Part shown: in pieces, positions 21,674 to 29,416 of the stretch
Position numbering within the stretch: the first letter of the stretch is position 1
How the letters are laid out: each line of letters starts with the position of its first letter
Assembly (NCBI GenBank): GCA_966095765.1
Contig: CBHTSZ010000004.1
Span: forward strand, 1 to 64,000
Direction: 5' to 3'
Length of the DNA: 64,000 nucleotides
Source of the DNA: CBHTSZ01 sp966095765
GTDB taxonomy: Bacteria > Patescibacteriota > Saccharimonadia > Saccharimonadales > Saccharimonadaceae
Program-made: the position numbers and the translations under genes
Notes under the pieces: generated by a model
The model's database searches: none
What the model was told of the DNA's origin: nothing
Seen by the model: the letters and a program-made list of their open reading frames with translations, nothing else

Positions 21674-22705
21674 ATGGACATACTCGATAACCCCCAAGTA
21701 CTCAGTCAACGTGACCCGCAAAATGCCCTCGGTATCGCGCTGAACCAATGTGATTATTTCTCTGCAACGTTTGAGGCTAGTTTTGAGCCAAAAGGCCAGA
21801 TCGAAAACATCGTCTGGGCTGGCATGGGCGGCTCGGCACTGCCGATGGTTGTCGTGCAGTCGTGGCCACGACTGACGATTCCTTTTGAAGTAGTACGTAA
21901 CTACCAGATCCCAGCATACGTCGGCGAAAAGACATTGTTTATCGCTTCGAGCTACTCTGGCAATACCGAAGAGACGCTCGAAGCGCTCTCGCATGCTGAG
22001 GCGGCTGGCGCCCAGATCGTTATCGTCGCAGCTGGTGGAAAGCTCGCTGAGATCGCCGCAGAAAAAGGCTACCCGCTGTTTTCGATACCTGGTGGCATCC
22101 AGCCACGCATGGCGACGTTTTACTTTGTGAGCGCCTTTCTTGCGATCATTCGACCGCTCAATATCACCGTTGAGGACGTGAGTGAGCTACAGTCAGTTGG
22201 CGCCTGGCTCCGTGAGCAGCTCGGTTCATTTGGCGCAGAAACACCAACAAGCGAAAACTACGCAAAGCAGCTTGCTACTAAGCTCGTAGGCAAGACAGTG
22301 ATTACCTACGCAGGACCACTCTTGTTCCCGGCGGCAAACAAGCTCAAGATCTGTATGAACGAAAATGCGAAAAATACTGCCTGGACTAATCAATACCCAG
22401 AGTTCAATCACAACGAGTTTATCGGTTGGAGCTCGCACCCGGTTGAGAAGCCATTTGCGGTTGTTGAGTTCCGCTCGAACCTCGAGCACGAACGCGTCCA
22501 GAAACGCTTTGAAGTCAGTGAACGGCTGCTGAGCGGCATGCGTCCAAGCCCGATCGTCATCGAGCCAAAAGGCGAGACGCTTCTCCAGCAGCTAGCGTAT
22601 AGCTTTGCGCTCGCCGACTTTGCGAGTGTCTACGCAGCTATCCTAAACGGCGTAAACCCGACTCCGGTTGAGCTGGTCGAAAAGCTCAAAGTTGAGCTTG
22701 GGTAG
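21674..22705 (+). CDS. Bifunctional phosphoglucose/phosphomannose isomerase (SIS family)
   Basis: 343 aa, the length of the short PGI/PMI family common in archaea and some bacteria. Two SIS domains: the first has GMGGSALP at about 50-57 and SSYSGNTEET at about 95-104. The C-terminal domain contains the conserved NENAKNTAWTNQYPEFNHNE region at about 230-249. It interconverts fructose-6-P with glucose-6-P and mannose-6-P. With the PMM-like enzyme 3 kb upstream it could supply mannose-1-P. Monocistronic and leaderless. Confidence 0.92.
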   Translation: MDILDNPQVLSQRDPQNALGIALNQCDYFSATFEASFEPKGQIENIVWAGMGGSALPMVVVQSWPRLTIPFEVVRNYQIPAYVGEKTLFIASSYSGNTEETLEALSHAEAAGAQIVIVAAGGKLAEIAAEKGYPLFSIPGGIQPRMATFYFVSAFLAIIRPLNITVEDVSELQSVGAWLREQLGSFGAETPTSENYAKQLATKLVGKTVITYAGPLLFPAANKLKICMNENAKNTAWTNQYPEFNHNEFIGWSSHPVEKPFAVVEFRSNLEHERVQKRFEVSERLLSGMRPSPIVIEPKGETLLQQLAYSFALADFASVYAAILNGVNPTPVELVEKLKVELG

Positions 22706-22729
22706 ATAGCTCTAGTACCCTAAAACAAA

Positions 22730-22756
22730 TACCGGCCTACCTAGGGCCGGTATTTT
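22730..22756. terminator. Bidirectional terminator between isomerase and ABC permease
   Basis: AATACCGGCC (22729-22738), a short loop, then GGCCGGTATT followed by TTT; serves both convergent genes. Confidence 0.75.
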
Positions 22757-23970
22757 TATTGATACTGACGGAGCGCGTCGATCGGGTCTTTTCGAGCTGC
22801 CTTGAGTGCAGGGTAGAGGCCAAAGATGACGCCGACGGCAAGCGCGAGACCGAAGCCGGTAGCGATGATGATCGGGTTGATGCTCGGATGGAAGTAGAGC
22901 TGGGAGCCGATAAAGAAGGCGAGCGCGTAGGCGAGGGCAATTCCCACGATGCCACCGACGATACACATGATGAGAGCTTCGATCAGGAACTGGACCATGA
23001 TGTTTTGGTCGGTTGCACCGAGGGCTTTTCGGATACCGATCTCACGGGTGCGTTCCGTCACGCTCACGAGCATGATGTTCATGACGCCGATACCGCTCAC
23101 GACGAGGGTGATGCCTGAGATGATGGCTGTCACGGTGACGAGCGAGGCAAAGAAGCCGCTCGATGCATCGGCAATTTCACGGCCAGCGAGTGTGGTAAAG
23201 TCCTGTTCGCCACTGTGGTTTTTGAGGATAGCAGAGTGGATCGCTTGGGCGGTGTTGCCGATCTTGTTCACGTCATCAACCTTGATCGCAAGCTGCTGGA
23301 TCTGGGCAATGCCCTGGTTGAAACTCTTGCCGTCATCGAGACTCACGTAGGCAGCATGGTCGAGATCGATGCCGGAGAGGTTGATTGGGGTGTTGGTGTT
23401 CTTGATAGTGCCGATAACGGTGTGCTGACGACCTTTGACGAGGATTGATTGGCCCATGGCTTCATCTGTGCCAAAGATGTCGATCGCAAGTTGCTGGCCG
23501 AGCACGACGGTGTCACGGCTCGTCTCGGCGTCGATAAATTGGCCTGAATGAACTTTGAGGTTGAGGATATCGACAAGCGCCTCAGAGGTCGCCAGGATTG
23601 GTGCGTTCGCGCTGTGGTTGCTGTCGTCCTTGATGCTGCCGCTCAGGATCATAACGGGGGCAATTTCGCTGACATTGGTCACCTTTTTGGCCGTATTGTA
23701 GTCGCGTTCCGTCAAGGTTGTTGTCATCGCGGTGTTGTACGGGCTGTAGGAATTCATGGCCTGGTTGTCGTCGCGCCCAGGCTTCACGACGATGACGTTG
23801 CCGCCGAGCTTGCCAACTTGCTGGCTCACGGCCTCACGGATACCTTCTCCGAGAGCCATCACGATGGTGATCGAGGCAACACCGATGACAATGCCAAGTG
23901 TGGTGAGCAGGGCACGGGTACGGTTAGCTGCCAGGTTCTGACGAGCTATGCGGAATTGTTCACCATTCAT
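22756..23970 (-). CDS. MacB-type ABC transporter permease
   Basis: 404 aa. The N-terminal TM helix (about 22-42, LLTTLGIVIGVASITIVMAL) is followed by a large periplasmic-type (MacB-PCD) domain (about 45-265) and the FtsX domain with three helices (about 280-305, 335-360, 370-395). The motif ERTREIGIRKALGA, typical of MacB/FtsX permeases, is at about 310-323. This type couples ATP hydrolysis to export or to extracellular work rather than import. Its ATG overlaps the stop of the ATPase gene by 4 nt. Confidence 0.92.
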   Translation of the reverse strand: MNGEQFRIARQNLAANRTRALLTTLGIVIGVASITIVMALGEGIREAVSQQVGKLGGNVIVVKPGRDDNQAMNSYSPYNTAMTTTLTERDYNTAKKVTNVSEIAPVMILSGSIKDDSNHSANAPILATSEALVDILNLKVHSGQFIDAETSRDTVVLGQQLAIDIFGTDEAMGQSILVKGRQHTVIGTIKNTNTPINLSGIDLDHAAYVSLDDGKSFNQGIAQIQQLAIKVDDVNKIGNTAQAIHSAILKNHSGEQDFTTLAGREIADASSGFFASLVTVTAIISGITLVVSGIGVMNIMLVSVTERTREIGIRKALGATDQNIMVQFLIEALIMCIVGGIVGIALAYALAFFIGSQLYFHPSINPIIIATGFGLALAVGVIFGLYPALKAARKDPIDALRQYQ

Positions 23971-24764
23971 GAGCCTTGCTCCTCTTTGATCATTTTCTTG
24001 AGGTGTGATCCGAGACTGCGCTTCTTGCCACGCTTGCCGCGAGACTTCTTGGCGTCTTTCTTTGTGTCGCGAACGACGCGGCCGTCTTTCATATGGAGGA
24101 TGCGGGTCGCGTAGGTAGTGAGGTCTGGGTTATGTGTCACCATGAGTATGGTGTTGCCGGCCTTATGGATATCGCGCAGTTCGTTCATGATGAGCTCCGA
24201 GCTCTTGCTGTCGAGGTTGCCGGTCGGCTCATCCGCGAGGATGATACTCGGTTTGTTCACGAGGGCACGAGCGATCGCAACCCGTTGGAGCTGGCCCCCA
24301 GAAAGTTGTGATGGCATGAAGTACTCTCGCTCTTGGAGCTCGAAAGTCTTTAGCATCTTGCTGGCACGTTCAAGCCGTTTGTGACGGAAACCGCGTTTAT
24401 ACGAAAGCGGCAGGGCGACGTTGTCGATGATGTTCATGCGTGAGAGTAAGTTGAAGCTCTGAAAGATGAAACCGATCTGCTCGGCACGGATACGGGCGCG
24501 GGTGCGGTGAGAAATCTCAGCAACGGGACGGCCAGCGAGCGCGTAATCACCGCTCGACGGGGTGTCAAGGAGACCAAGGATGTTGAGCAGGGTTGTTTTA
24601 CCACAGCCTGACGGGCCCATGATAGCAACAAACTCGCCTTCGTCGATCGAAAGATCAACGCCATCGAGTGCATGGGTGATAGTGTCATCGTGGCCGAAAA
24701 TCTTGGTTAGATTAGCGAGTTCGATAACTGGCGTTGCTGGTGGTGCAGTCTTCTTCTTTGGCAT
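23967..24764 (-). CDS. MacB-type ABC transporter ATP-binding protein
   Basis: 265 aa, with the ATG at 24764 chosen because the family's N-terminus (IELANLTKIFG) follows directly and the upstream stretch is not typical. Walker A GPSGCGKTT at about 52-60, signature LSGGQ at about 157, Walker B IILADEPTGNLD at about 175-186, and the H-loop MVTHNP. It carries a basic C-terminal extension (DTKKDAKKSRGKRGKKRS) absent from most LolD/MacB ATPases. Operon with the permease. A TATACT box lies about 30 nt upstream. Confidence 0.93.
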   Translation of the reverse strand: MPKKKTAPPATPVIELANLTKIFGHDDTITHALDGVDLSIDEGEFVAIMGPSGCGKTTLLNILGLLDTPSSGDYALAGRPVAEISHRTRARIRAEQIGFIFQSFNLLSRMNIIDNVALPLSYKRGFRHKRLERASKMLKTFELQEREYFMPSQLSGGQLQRVAIARALVNKPSIILADEPTGNLDSKSSELIMNELRDIHKAGNTILMVTHNPDLTTYATRILHMKDGRVVRDTKKDAKKSRGKRGKKRSLGSHLKKMIKEEQGS

Positions 24765-24882
24765 ATCGGAATTCCCTCGGGTTCGTATAACTCTAGTATA
24801 GAGGTCGACCCCTTGCAAGCACAACCGGAATATGACGTATTACAACATGTTTTTTGTACATTTTCGCTATACTGGGTGGGTT

Positions 24883-24972
24883 GGAAGAGTGTCCGAGTGG
24901 CTGAAGGAGCACGCTTGGAAAGCGTGTGTGCGGGCAACCGTACCGCGGGTTCGAATCCCGCCTCTTCCGCCA
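24883..24972 (+). tRNA. tRNA-Ser (anticodon GGA)
   Basis: 90 nt. Acceptor GGAAGAG/CTCTTCC, discriminator G, CCA encoded; anticodon stem CACGC/GCGTG with loop TTGGAAA gives GGA for UCC/UCU. Long variable arm. With the UGA, GCU and CGA species it completes the serine set within 21 kb. Confidence 0.95.
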
Positions 24973-25013
24973 CTAAAAATACCCCGGTCGCTTGGTCGGG
25001 GTATTTTTAGTGG
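24970..25013 (+). terminator. Terminator of tRNA-Ser(GGA), stem starts at CCA
   Basis: CCACTAAAAATACCCCG (24970-24986) is perfectly complementary to CGGGGTATTTTTAGTGG (24997-25013): 17 bp with the encoded CCA as its base. Confidence 0.88.
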
Positions 25014-25015
25014 TT

Positions 25016-25327
25016 CTAAAGGAGAAATAGACCCAGAATATATATGACAATGAGAGAGATTAAAGGGATACTAAAACGAAAGACCTGTAGGGCGGCTGCC
25101 GTTTGAGCGCTTCCTCTGCGTTGAAGAGTATCAGCTACGAGATAAGTGATGATAAAGGGCAGGACAGCGACTCCAGTGTAGAGGAATAGTCCGAGAATAA
25201 AATAGACAGCCTCAGCTTGGCAGCCACTACAGCTCTGCGTATCTGCGCTTAACCAGAGAGGAATCCATGACAGAAACGCACACACGAGGAGCATGGGTAG
25301 GCTGAGTATTTTGAGGATCTTAACCAT
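25016..25327 (-). CDS. Small multi-pass membrane protein, unknown function
   Basis: 103 aa. Three hydrophobic helices (about 6-26, 42-66 and 82-102). A CSGC motif lies in the loop after the first helix (about 33-36) on the probable outer side. The tail ends at the membrane. No named family recognised. The gene ends only 3 nt from the tRNA-Ser terminator hairpin, which could act on both strands. Confidence 0.6.
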   Translation of the reverse strand: MVKILKILSLPMLLVCAFLSWIPLWLSADTQSCSGCQAEAVYFILGLFLYTGVAVLPFIITYLVADTLQRRGSAQTAAALQVFRFSIPLISLIVIYILGLFLL

Positions 25328-25452
25328 AAGGTGGATTATAGACTAAAGACTATGAAAAGCACCCATAGAGGGTATATTTTTGGTTTACATGCTATAGTTA
25401 ATCTACATGAGCGATCATGTGTTTTTTATTTTTGAAACAAGTGGTCCTTTCG

Positions 25453-25479
25453 CCGCCCCCTCAGGGCGGTTTCTCTTTA
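25453..25479 (+). promoter_or_regulatory. Terminator-like hairpin in the pyrG leader
   Basis: CCGCCC, loop CCTCA, GGGCGG followed by TTTCTCTTT, lying 30 nt before the pyrG start and after a possible promoter near 25384-25404. This placement suggests transcription attenuation, which is how pyrG is controlled by CTP in Bacillus (by reiterative transcription). The precise mechanism here is unknown. Confidence 0.5.
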
Positions 25480-25507
25480 ATAAACAGGCAGAAGGAGTGT
25501 TTTGAGG

Positions 25508-27082
25508 ATGGCAGGGACTAAGTACATATTTGTAACCGGCGGTGTGCTTTCAGGTGTTGGTAAAGGCATTACAGCAGCAAGCATCGGTGCGGTTTTGAAG
25601 GCTCAAGGCCTCAAGGTCTCGATCCAAAAATGTGATCCATACCTCAACGTTGATGCTGGTCTCCTGAATCCGGCCGAACATGGCGAATGTTTCGTCACAA
25701 AAGATGGTGCTGAGACTGACCTCGACCTCGGACATTACGAACGCTTCCTTGATATCGAACTTACCCAAAAGAACGCGACGCTGTCTGGCCGGCTGCTGCG
25801 CCAACTGATCGAAGACGAACGTGCGGGCAAATTTGGCGGCAAGACCGTTCAACTCGTGCCGCACCTCACACAGTCGATCCAGGCGGCCATCCAAGAGGCT
25901 GGAGAAGGCAGTGACGTGCATATCGTTGAGATCGGCGGCACGGTTGGGGACTATGAGGGACTGAGCTTCGTGGAAGCTATCCGTGAGTTTGCGTTGACGG
26001 CCGGACGAGCCAACTGTATGTACGTGCACGTCGTCTACGTGCCGTTTATTGGAACGAGTAAAGAGTTCAAGAGCAAGCCGGCTCAGAATGCACTAAACGA
26101 CCTGCGCGGTTTTGGTATTGTACCGGACGCGGTGATCGTCCGCACTGATCAGCCTGCGCCAGAATCGATCGCCCGAAAGATCGCGCTGTTTGGCGGGGTC
26201 TCGGACCAATCGGTCCTTATGATGCCAAATGTCGATAGTGTCTTTAGGATTCCGTCGATCGTTGCAGGCAGCGGACTCATGGTACGGCTCGATGCCTTTA
26301 CAGGGCTCGCTGCTGAACCGGACCTTTCTGAATGGGATGAACTTATCAAAAAGCAGCAATCGAAAAAATCGAAAAAGGTGCGGGTTGGACTCGTCGCGAA
26401 GTATATGGATAACGAAGACACCTATATCTCGGTACTCGAGGCGCTCAAAGCAGCTTCGTGGCAAGAAGAGGTGGATCTCGAGGTTGTCTGGATCAATGCT
26501 GAAAAAGCGAGTGAAGCAGAGTTTGCGAGCGTCGATGGACTATTGGTACCAGGAGGGTTTGGTGAGCGCGGTGTCGAAGGTAAGATCGCAGCGGCAACGT
26601 ATGCACTCGAACACGATACGCCATACCTTGGTATCTGTCTCGGTCTGCAGGTTGCGGTGATCGCAGCAGCACGTCGGGGCGGCCTCAAGGATGCCCATAG
26701 CTCTGAGTTTGACCCTGGCACGAAACACGACGTTGTCTACATCATGGAAGGGCAGCAAGGCAAAGAATCGACCGGCGGCACGCTCCGTCTCGGTGACTAC
26801 GTTGCGAAACTCGAAGAAGGATCGGTGATTGCTAGGACCTACGATGCGGCTGAAGTGGTCGAACGTCACCGTCATCGCTACGAGGTGAATCAGACGTTTA
26901 AGGCAGATATCGAAAAGGGCGGCCTCACGATATCTGGTACCAGTCCTGATGGCAAGCTCGTTGAATACGTCGAAGCAGCGAATCACCCATACTTTGTCGC
27001 AACCCAGGCCCATCCTGAGCTTCGTTCGCGTCCGACTCGGCCGCACCCGATGTTCGTCGGTCTTGTCCGCGCTCTGCTATAA
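25508..27082 (+). CDS. pyrG: CTP synthase
   Basis: 524 aa from the ATG at 25508. A TTG two codons earlier is possible, but the AAGGAG site (25492-25497) is better spaced for the ATG. The N-terminal synthetase domain has GGVLSGVGKGITAASIG at about 11-27, the C-terminal class I glutamine amidotransferase domain has the nucleophile motif GICLGLQ at about 376-382 and the catalytic HPE near the end (about 506). It converts UTP, ATP and glutamine to CTP. A leader hairpin suggests attenuation. Confidence 0.97.
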   Translation: MAGTKYIFVTGGVLSGVGKGITAASIGAVLKAQGLKVSIQKCDPYLNVDAGLLNPAEHGECFVTKDGAETDLDLGHYERFLDIELTQKNATLSGRLLRQLIEDERAGKFGGKTVQLVPHLTQSIQAAIQEAGEGSDVHIVEIGGTVGDYEGLSFVEAIREFALTAGRANCMYVHVVYVPFIGTSKEFKSKPAQNALNDLRGFGIVPDAVIVRTDQPAPESIARKIALFGGVSDQSVLMMPNVDSVFRIPSIVAGSGLMVRLDAFTGLAAEPDLSEWDELIKKQQSKKSKKVRVGLVAKYMDNEDTYISVLEALKAASWQEEVDLEVVWINAEKASEAEFASVDGLLVPGGFGERGVEGKIAAATYALEHDTPYLGICLGLQVAVIAAARRGGLKDAHSSEFDPGTKHDVVYIMEGQQGKESTGGTLRLGDYVAKLEEGSVIARTYDAAEVVERHRHRYEVNQTFKADIEKGGLTISGTSPDGKLVEYVEAANHPYFVATQAHPELRSRPTRPHPMFVGLVRALL

Positions 27083-27083
27083 T
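27078..27083 (+). promoter_or_regulatory. -10 element (TATAAT) overlapping the pyrG stop
   Basis: A perfect TATAAT covering the pyrG stop codon. Transcription from it would start near 27090 and run through the structured region into the 58-aa gene. No good -35 is seen. Confidence 0.45.
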
Positions 27084-27193
27084 TCGTGAAAAGATAGGCG
27101 ATACCTCAAGCTTGCCGGAGTACTCTATGCGTCGAGTGCACGGATGAACAAGTGAAGCCACGTGATTATCATCGACGCATCCTGTCACGAATA
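27082..27193 (+). ncRNA. Structured leader or small RNA upstream of the 58-aa gene
   Basis: An outer stem ATTCGTGA (27082-27089) / TCACGAAT (27186-27193) encloses a second perfect stem ATGCGTCGA (27127-27135) / TCGACGCAT (27172-27180), plus a short GGC/GCC stem near 27097-27115. The arrangement is like a multi-branched riboswitch or a small RNA. It directly precedes a strong SD site and a small membrane-protein gene. No known riboswitch consensus is recognised. Coordinates may be off by one base. Confidence 0.45.
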
Positions 27194-27234
27194 TAAAGGT
27201 CGACTGACAGCGGTTAACAAACAGGAGGAGTGAC

Positions 27235-27411
27235 ATGGCTAAAAAGTCACAAGAAGAACAGCTCGAAGAGTATCGCAAATGGCGAGAAGTAGAGCCGGCG
27301 CTGCATTGGCGCGCCTGGGGTAGCTGGTTTAGCTGGGGCAGCCCGGTTGGGCTCGGCCTGTTCTTTATCTCGCTCGCGGTCACATTTTGGGTCGTGATGC
27401 AGGCACTCTAA
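27235..27411 (+). CDS. Small single-pass membrane protein (58 aa)
   Basis: 58 codons. A charged N-terminus (MAKKSQEEQLEEYRKWREVE) is followed by a tryptophan-rich stretch (HWRAWGSWFSWGSP) and one membrane helix (about 38-57). SD site AGGAGGAG lies about 7 nt before the ATG. Preceded by a structured leader with its own -10 box and ended by a strong terminator, so it is a self-contained unit. No family recognised. Coordinates may be off by one base. Confidence 0.6.
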   Translation: MAKKSQEEQLEEYRKWREVEPALHWRAWGSWFSWGSPVGLGLFFISLAVTFWVVMQAL

Positions 27412-27412
27412 G

Positions 27413-27441
27413 AAAAAAGCGGCTCCTAGGCCGCTTTTTTT
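27413..27441. terminator. Bidirectional terminator shared with the sucD 3' end
   Basis: AAAAAAGCGGC, short loop, GCCGCTTTTTTT. The sucD stop lies inside the hairpin: its last codons (K-K-A-A-stop) are encoded by the stem. Confidence 0.88.
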
Positions 27442-28289
27442 ATGGTTTCGATAAGTTCATCAAGGGTGTTTGCTGTGGTGATACCCTTTTCGCGTAAGTA
27501 GGCGGCCTTGGCGCCAGCTGATTCGCTATCTGTGCCGACGATCGCACCGGCGTGGCCAAACGTTTGTCCAGCTGGGGCACTGTGGCCAACGACGAGGCCA
27601 TAGACTGGCTTCGTGACATGTGCAGCGATATAGTCGGCCGCAATCTGCTCAGTCGTGCCGCCGATCTCGCCAACCATGACGATTTGGCTGGTTTGCGGGT
27701 TAGCCTCGACGAGCTTTAGTGCATCAACGAAGTTCATACCCGGCACTGGGTCTCCACCGATGCCTAAGATGATCGACTGGCCGATACCGGCTTTGGTAAG
27801 GGCGTCGGCAAGTTCGTAGGTGAGCGTACCGCTACGGGAGATGATCGCGGTATTGCCGGGGCTCGTGATGTGTGCAGCAATAATACCGAGCTTGTGGCTG
27901 CCGGGAACGATGAGGCCGGGGCAGTTCGGACCAACGAGGGTAACGTTATGCGCGGTGGCGTACTCATGCATGACAAGCGCATCGTGCACCGGGATTCCTT
28001 CGGTAATCACGATGACTTGCTGGATACCGGCGTCGATTGCTTCAATAACTGCATTTTTGGCAAAGGCGGCAGGTACGAACAGGACGCTGGTATCAAGCTC
28101 GGGGTGGGCGCCGCGGGCATCGCTAACAGAATCATAAACGGGAACTCCATGAACCAGTTCTCCAGCCTTGCCAGGTGTGACGCCGGCAATGATGTTCGTG
28201 CCCGCATCTAACATGCCTTTTGCATGAAAGGCGCCGTGTCGGCCGGTGATGCCCTGGACGAGGACGGTCGGAGTATCAAAGAGAGTCAT
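27426..28289 (-). CDS. sucD: Succinate--CoA ligase, alpha subunit
   Basis: 287 aa with the ATG at 28289, which overlaps the sucC stop by 4 nt (ATGA). The CoA-binding N-terminal domain has VQGITGRHGAFH at about 11-22, and the C-terminal ligase domain has the phosphohistidine motif GHAGAI at about 237-242. It converts succinyl-CoA, NDP and phosphate to succinate, CoA and NTP with the beta subunit. No other TCA-cycle gene is in the window, so the role could be substrate-level NTP formation. Gene order sucC-sucD is standard. Confidence 0.94.
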   Translation of the reverse strand: MTLFDTPTVLVQGITGRHGAFHAKGMLDAGTNIIAGVTPGKAGELVHGVPVYDSVSDARGAHPELDTSVLFVPAAFAKNAVIEAIDAGIQQVIVITEGIPVHDALVMHEYATAHNVTLVGPNCPGLIVPGSHKLGIIAAHITSPGNTAIISRSGTLTYELADALTKAGIGQSIILGIGGDPVPGMNFVDALKLVEANPQTSQIVMVGEIGGTTEQIAADYIAAHVTKPVYGLVVGHSAPAGQTFGHAGAIVGTDSESAGAKAAYLREKGITTANTLDELIETIKKAA

Positions 28290-29323
28290 GCGGCTACCTC
28301 CATGGCTTTTTTCACACATGTTTTTAGATCGGGTTCGATGGCGATATTGGCTTCACGGAGTAGCTCAACGGCAATGTCGCGGTTCGTACCTTCGAGGCGG
28401 ATAAACAGTGGTGGAAGCTCAGGGAGTTGTTCACGAGCGGCGATGATGCCGCGGGCGATCTCGTCGCACCGCGAGATACCCGCAAAGATGTTGACGATGA
28501 TACTCGTGACGCCCGGCAGTTCCATGATGTTTTTCAGCGCTATGACAAATTCTTTTTCACCAGTGCCGCCGCCGATATCAAGAAAGTTGGCGGGTTTGCC
28601 GCCAGCTGCGACGATCGTGTCCATGGTGCTCATTGCCATACCGGCACCGTTGGCGATGCAGCCGATAGTGCCACCCAGCGGCTTCGGAGGGTTTCCTTCG
28701 ATGGTTGGCCACGGTAGCTCCGGGTGACGGAAGTGTGCGTTATCGTCGACGAGACATTTGGCGTCAGCACAGATGAGAGTGTCGTTACTTGTTTCGATAA
28801 GCGGGTTGATTTCAAGGAGAAGTAGGTCACTCGTAAAGAAGCAACGCTCGATGCCATCGAGAATGGGTGCGAGAATTTCAGGCTGCACACCGAGGATGTC
28901 GGCAAGTTCGCTCTGTGCCTCAAGGGGTACGGTTTTGACAGAGTTAGCATTTTCCTCGATCTCAATACCGCCGCTTGGTGAGGCGAGCCACTCGACTGAG
29001 CGGGTGTCACGGTCGAGGCGGAGGCTGAGGTAGAGTTCACGGGATGCGCTGAGTTTTTCCTCGAGCAGGATGGCACTTGGGCGGTGCCCCTTGATCTCAA
29101 GCGCAAAGATGCGCCCTAGGGCTGGAGTGAGTTCTTTATCGGAGTCAACGCTCACGATACCGCCTGCCTTTCCGCGACCACCGACGGGCACCTGACTCTT
29201 GGCGACAACAGGGTAAACGATGTTCTCTGGTATCGAATCGCCTGGACGGACGAGCCACGACTGGGGTATTGGCAAGCCATGCTCTTTGAGCAGATTCTTG
29301 GCATGGTGTTCGAGTAAATTCAT
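28286..29323 (-). CDS. sucC: Succinate--CoA ligase, beta subunit (short form)
   Basis: 345 aa, shorter than the usual ~385-390. The ATP-grasp N-terminus (MNLLEHHAKNLLKEHGLPIP) and the C-terminal GGGTGEKEFVIAL and NIFAGISRCDEIA ligase motifs are present. GGTIGCIANGAGMAM matches the beta-subunit signature. The missing ~40 residues appear to come from the ATP-grasp part. A TATACT box (minus strand, 29335-29340) lies 11 nt before the ATG. Confidence 0.93.
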   Translation of the reverse strand: MNLLEHHAKNLLKEHGLPIPQSWLVRPGDSIPENIVYPVVAKSQVPVGGRGKAGGIVSVDSDKELTPALGRIFALEIKGHRPSAILLEEKLSASRELYLSLRLDRDTRSVEWLASPSGGIEIEENANSVKTVPLEAQSELADILGVQPEILAPILDGIERCFFTSDLLLLEINPLIETSNDTLICADAKCLVDDNAHFRHPELPWPTIEGNPPKPLGGTIGCIANGAGMAMSTMDTIVAAGGKPANFLDIGGGTGEKEFVIALKNIMELPGVTSIIVNIFAGISRCDEIARGIIAAREQLPELPPLFIRLEGTNRDIAVELLREANIAIEPDLKTCVKKAMEVAA

Positions 29324-29400
29324 AGGTAAATTCCAGTATAACGCCAGACAAGTTTAAAAATCATCTCTATCTCTCGTTTTGTTGCTCGTCTCACCTCTGT

Positions 29401-29406
29401 TATACT
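29401..29406 (+). promoter_or_regulatory. -10 element (TATACT) of argS
   Basis: TATACT ends 10 nt before the argS ATG with no SD in between. Confidence 0.5.
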
Positions 29407-29416
29407 GGTACGCAAT

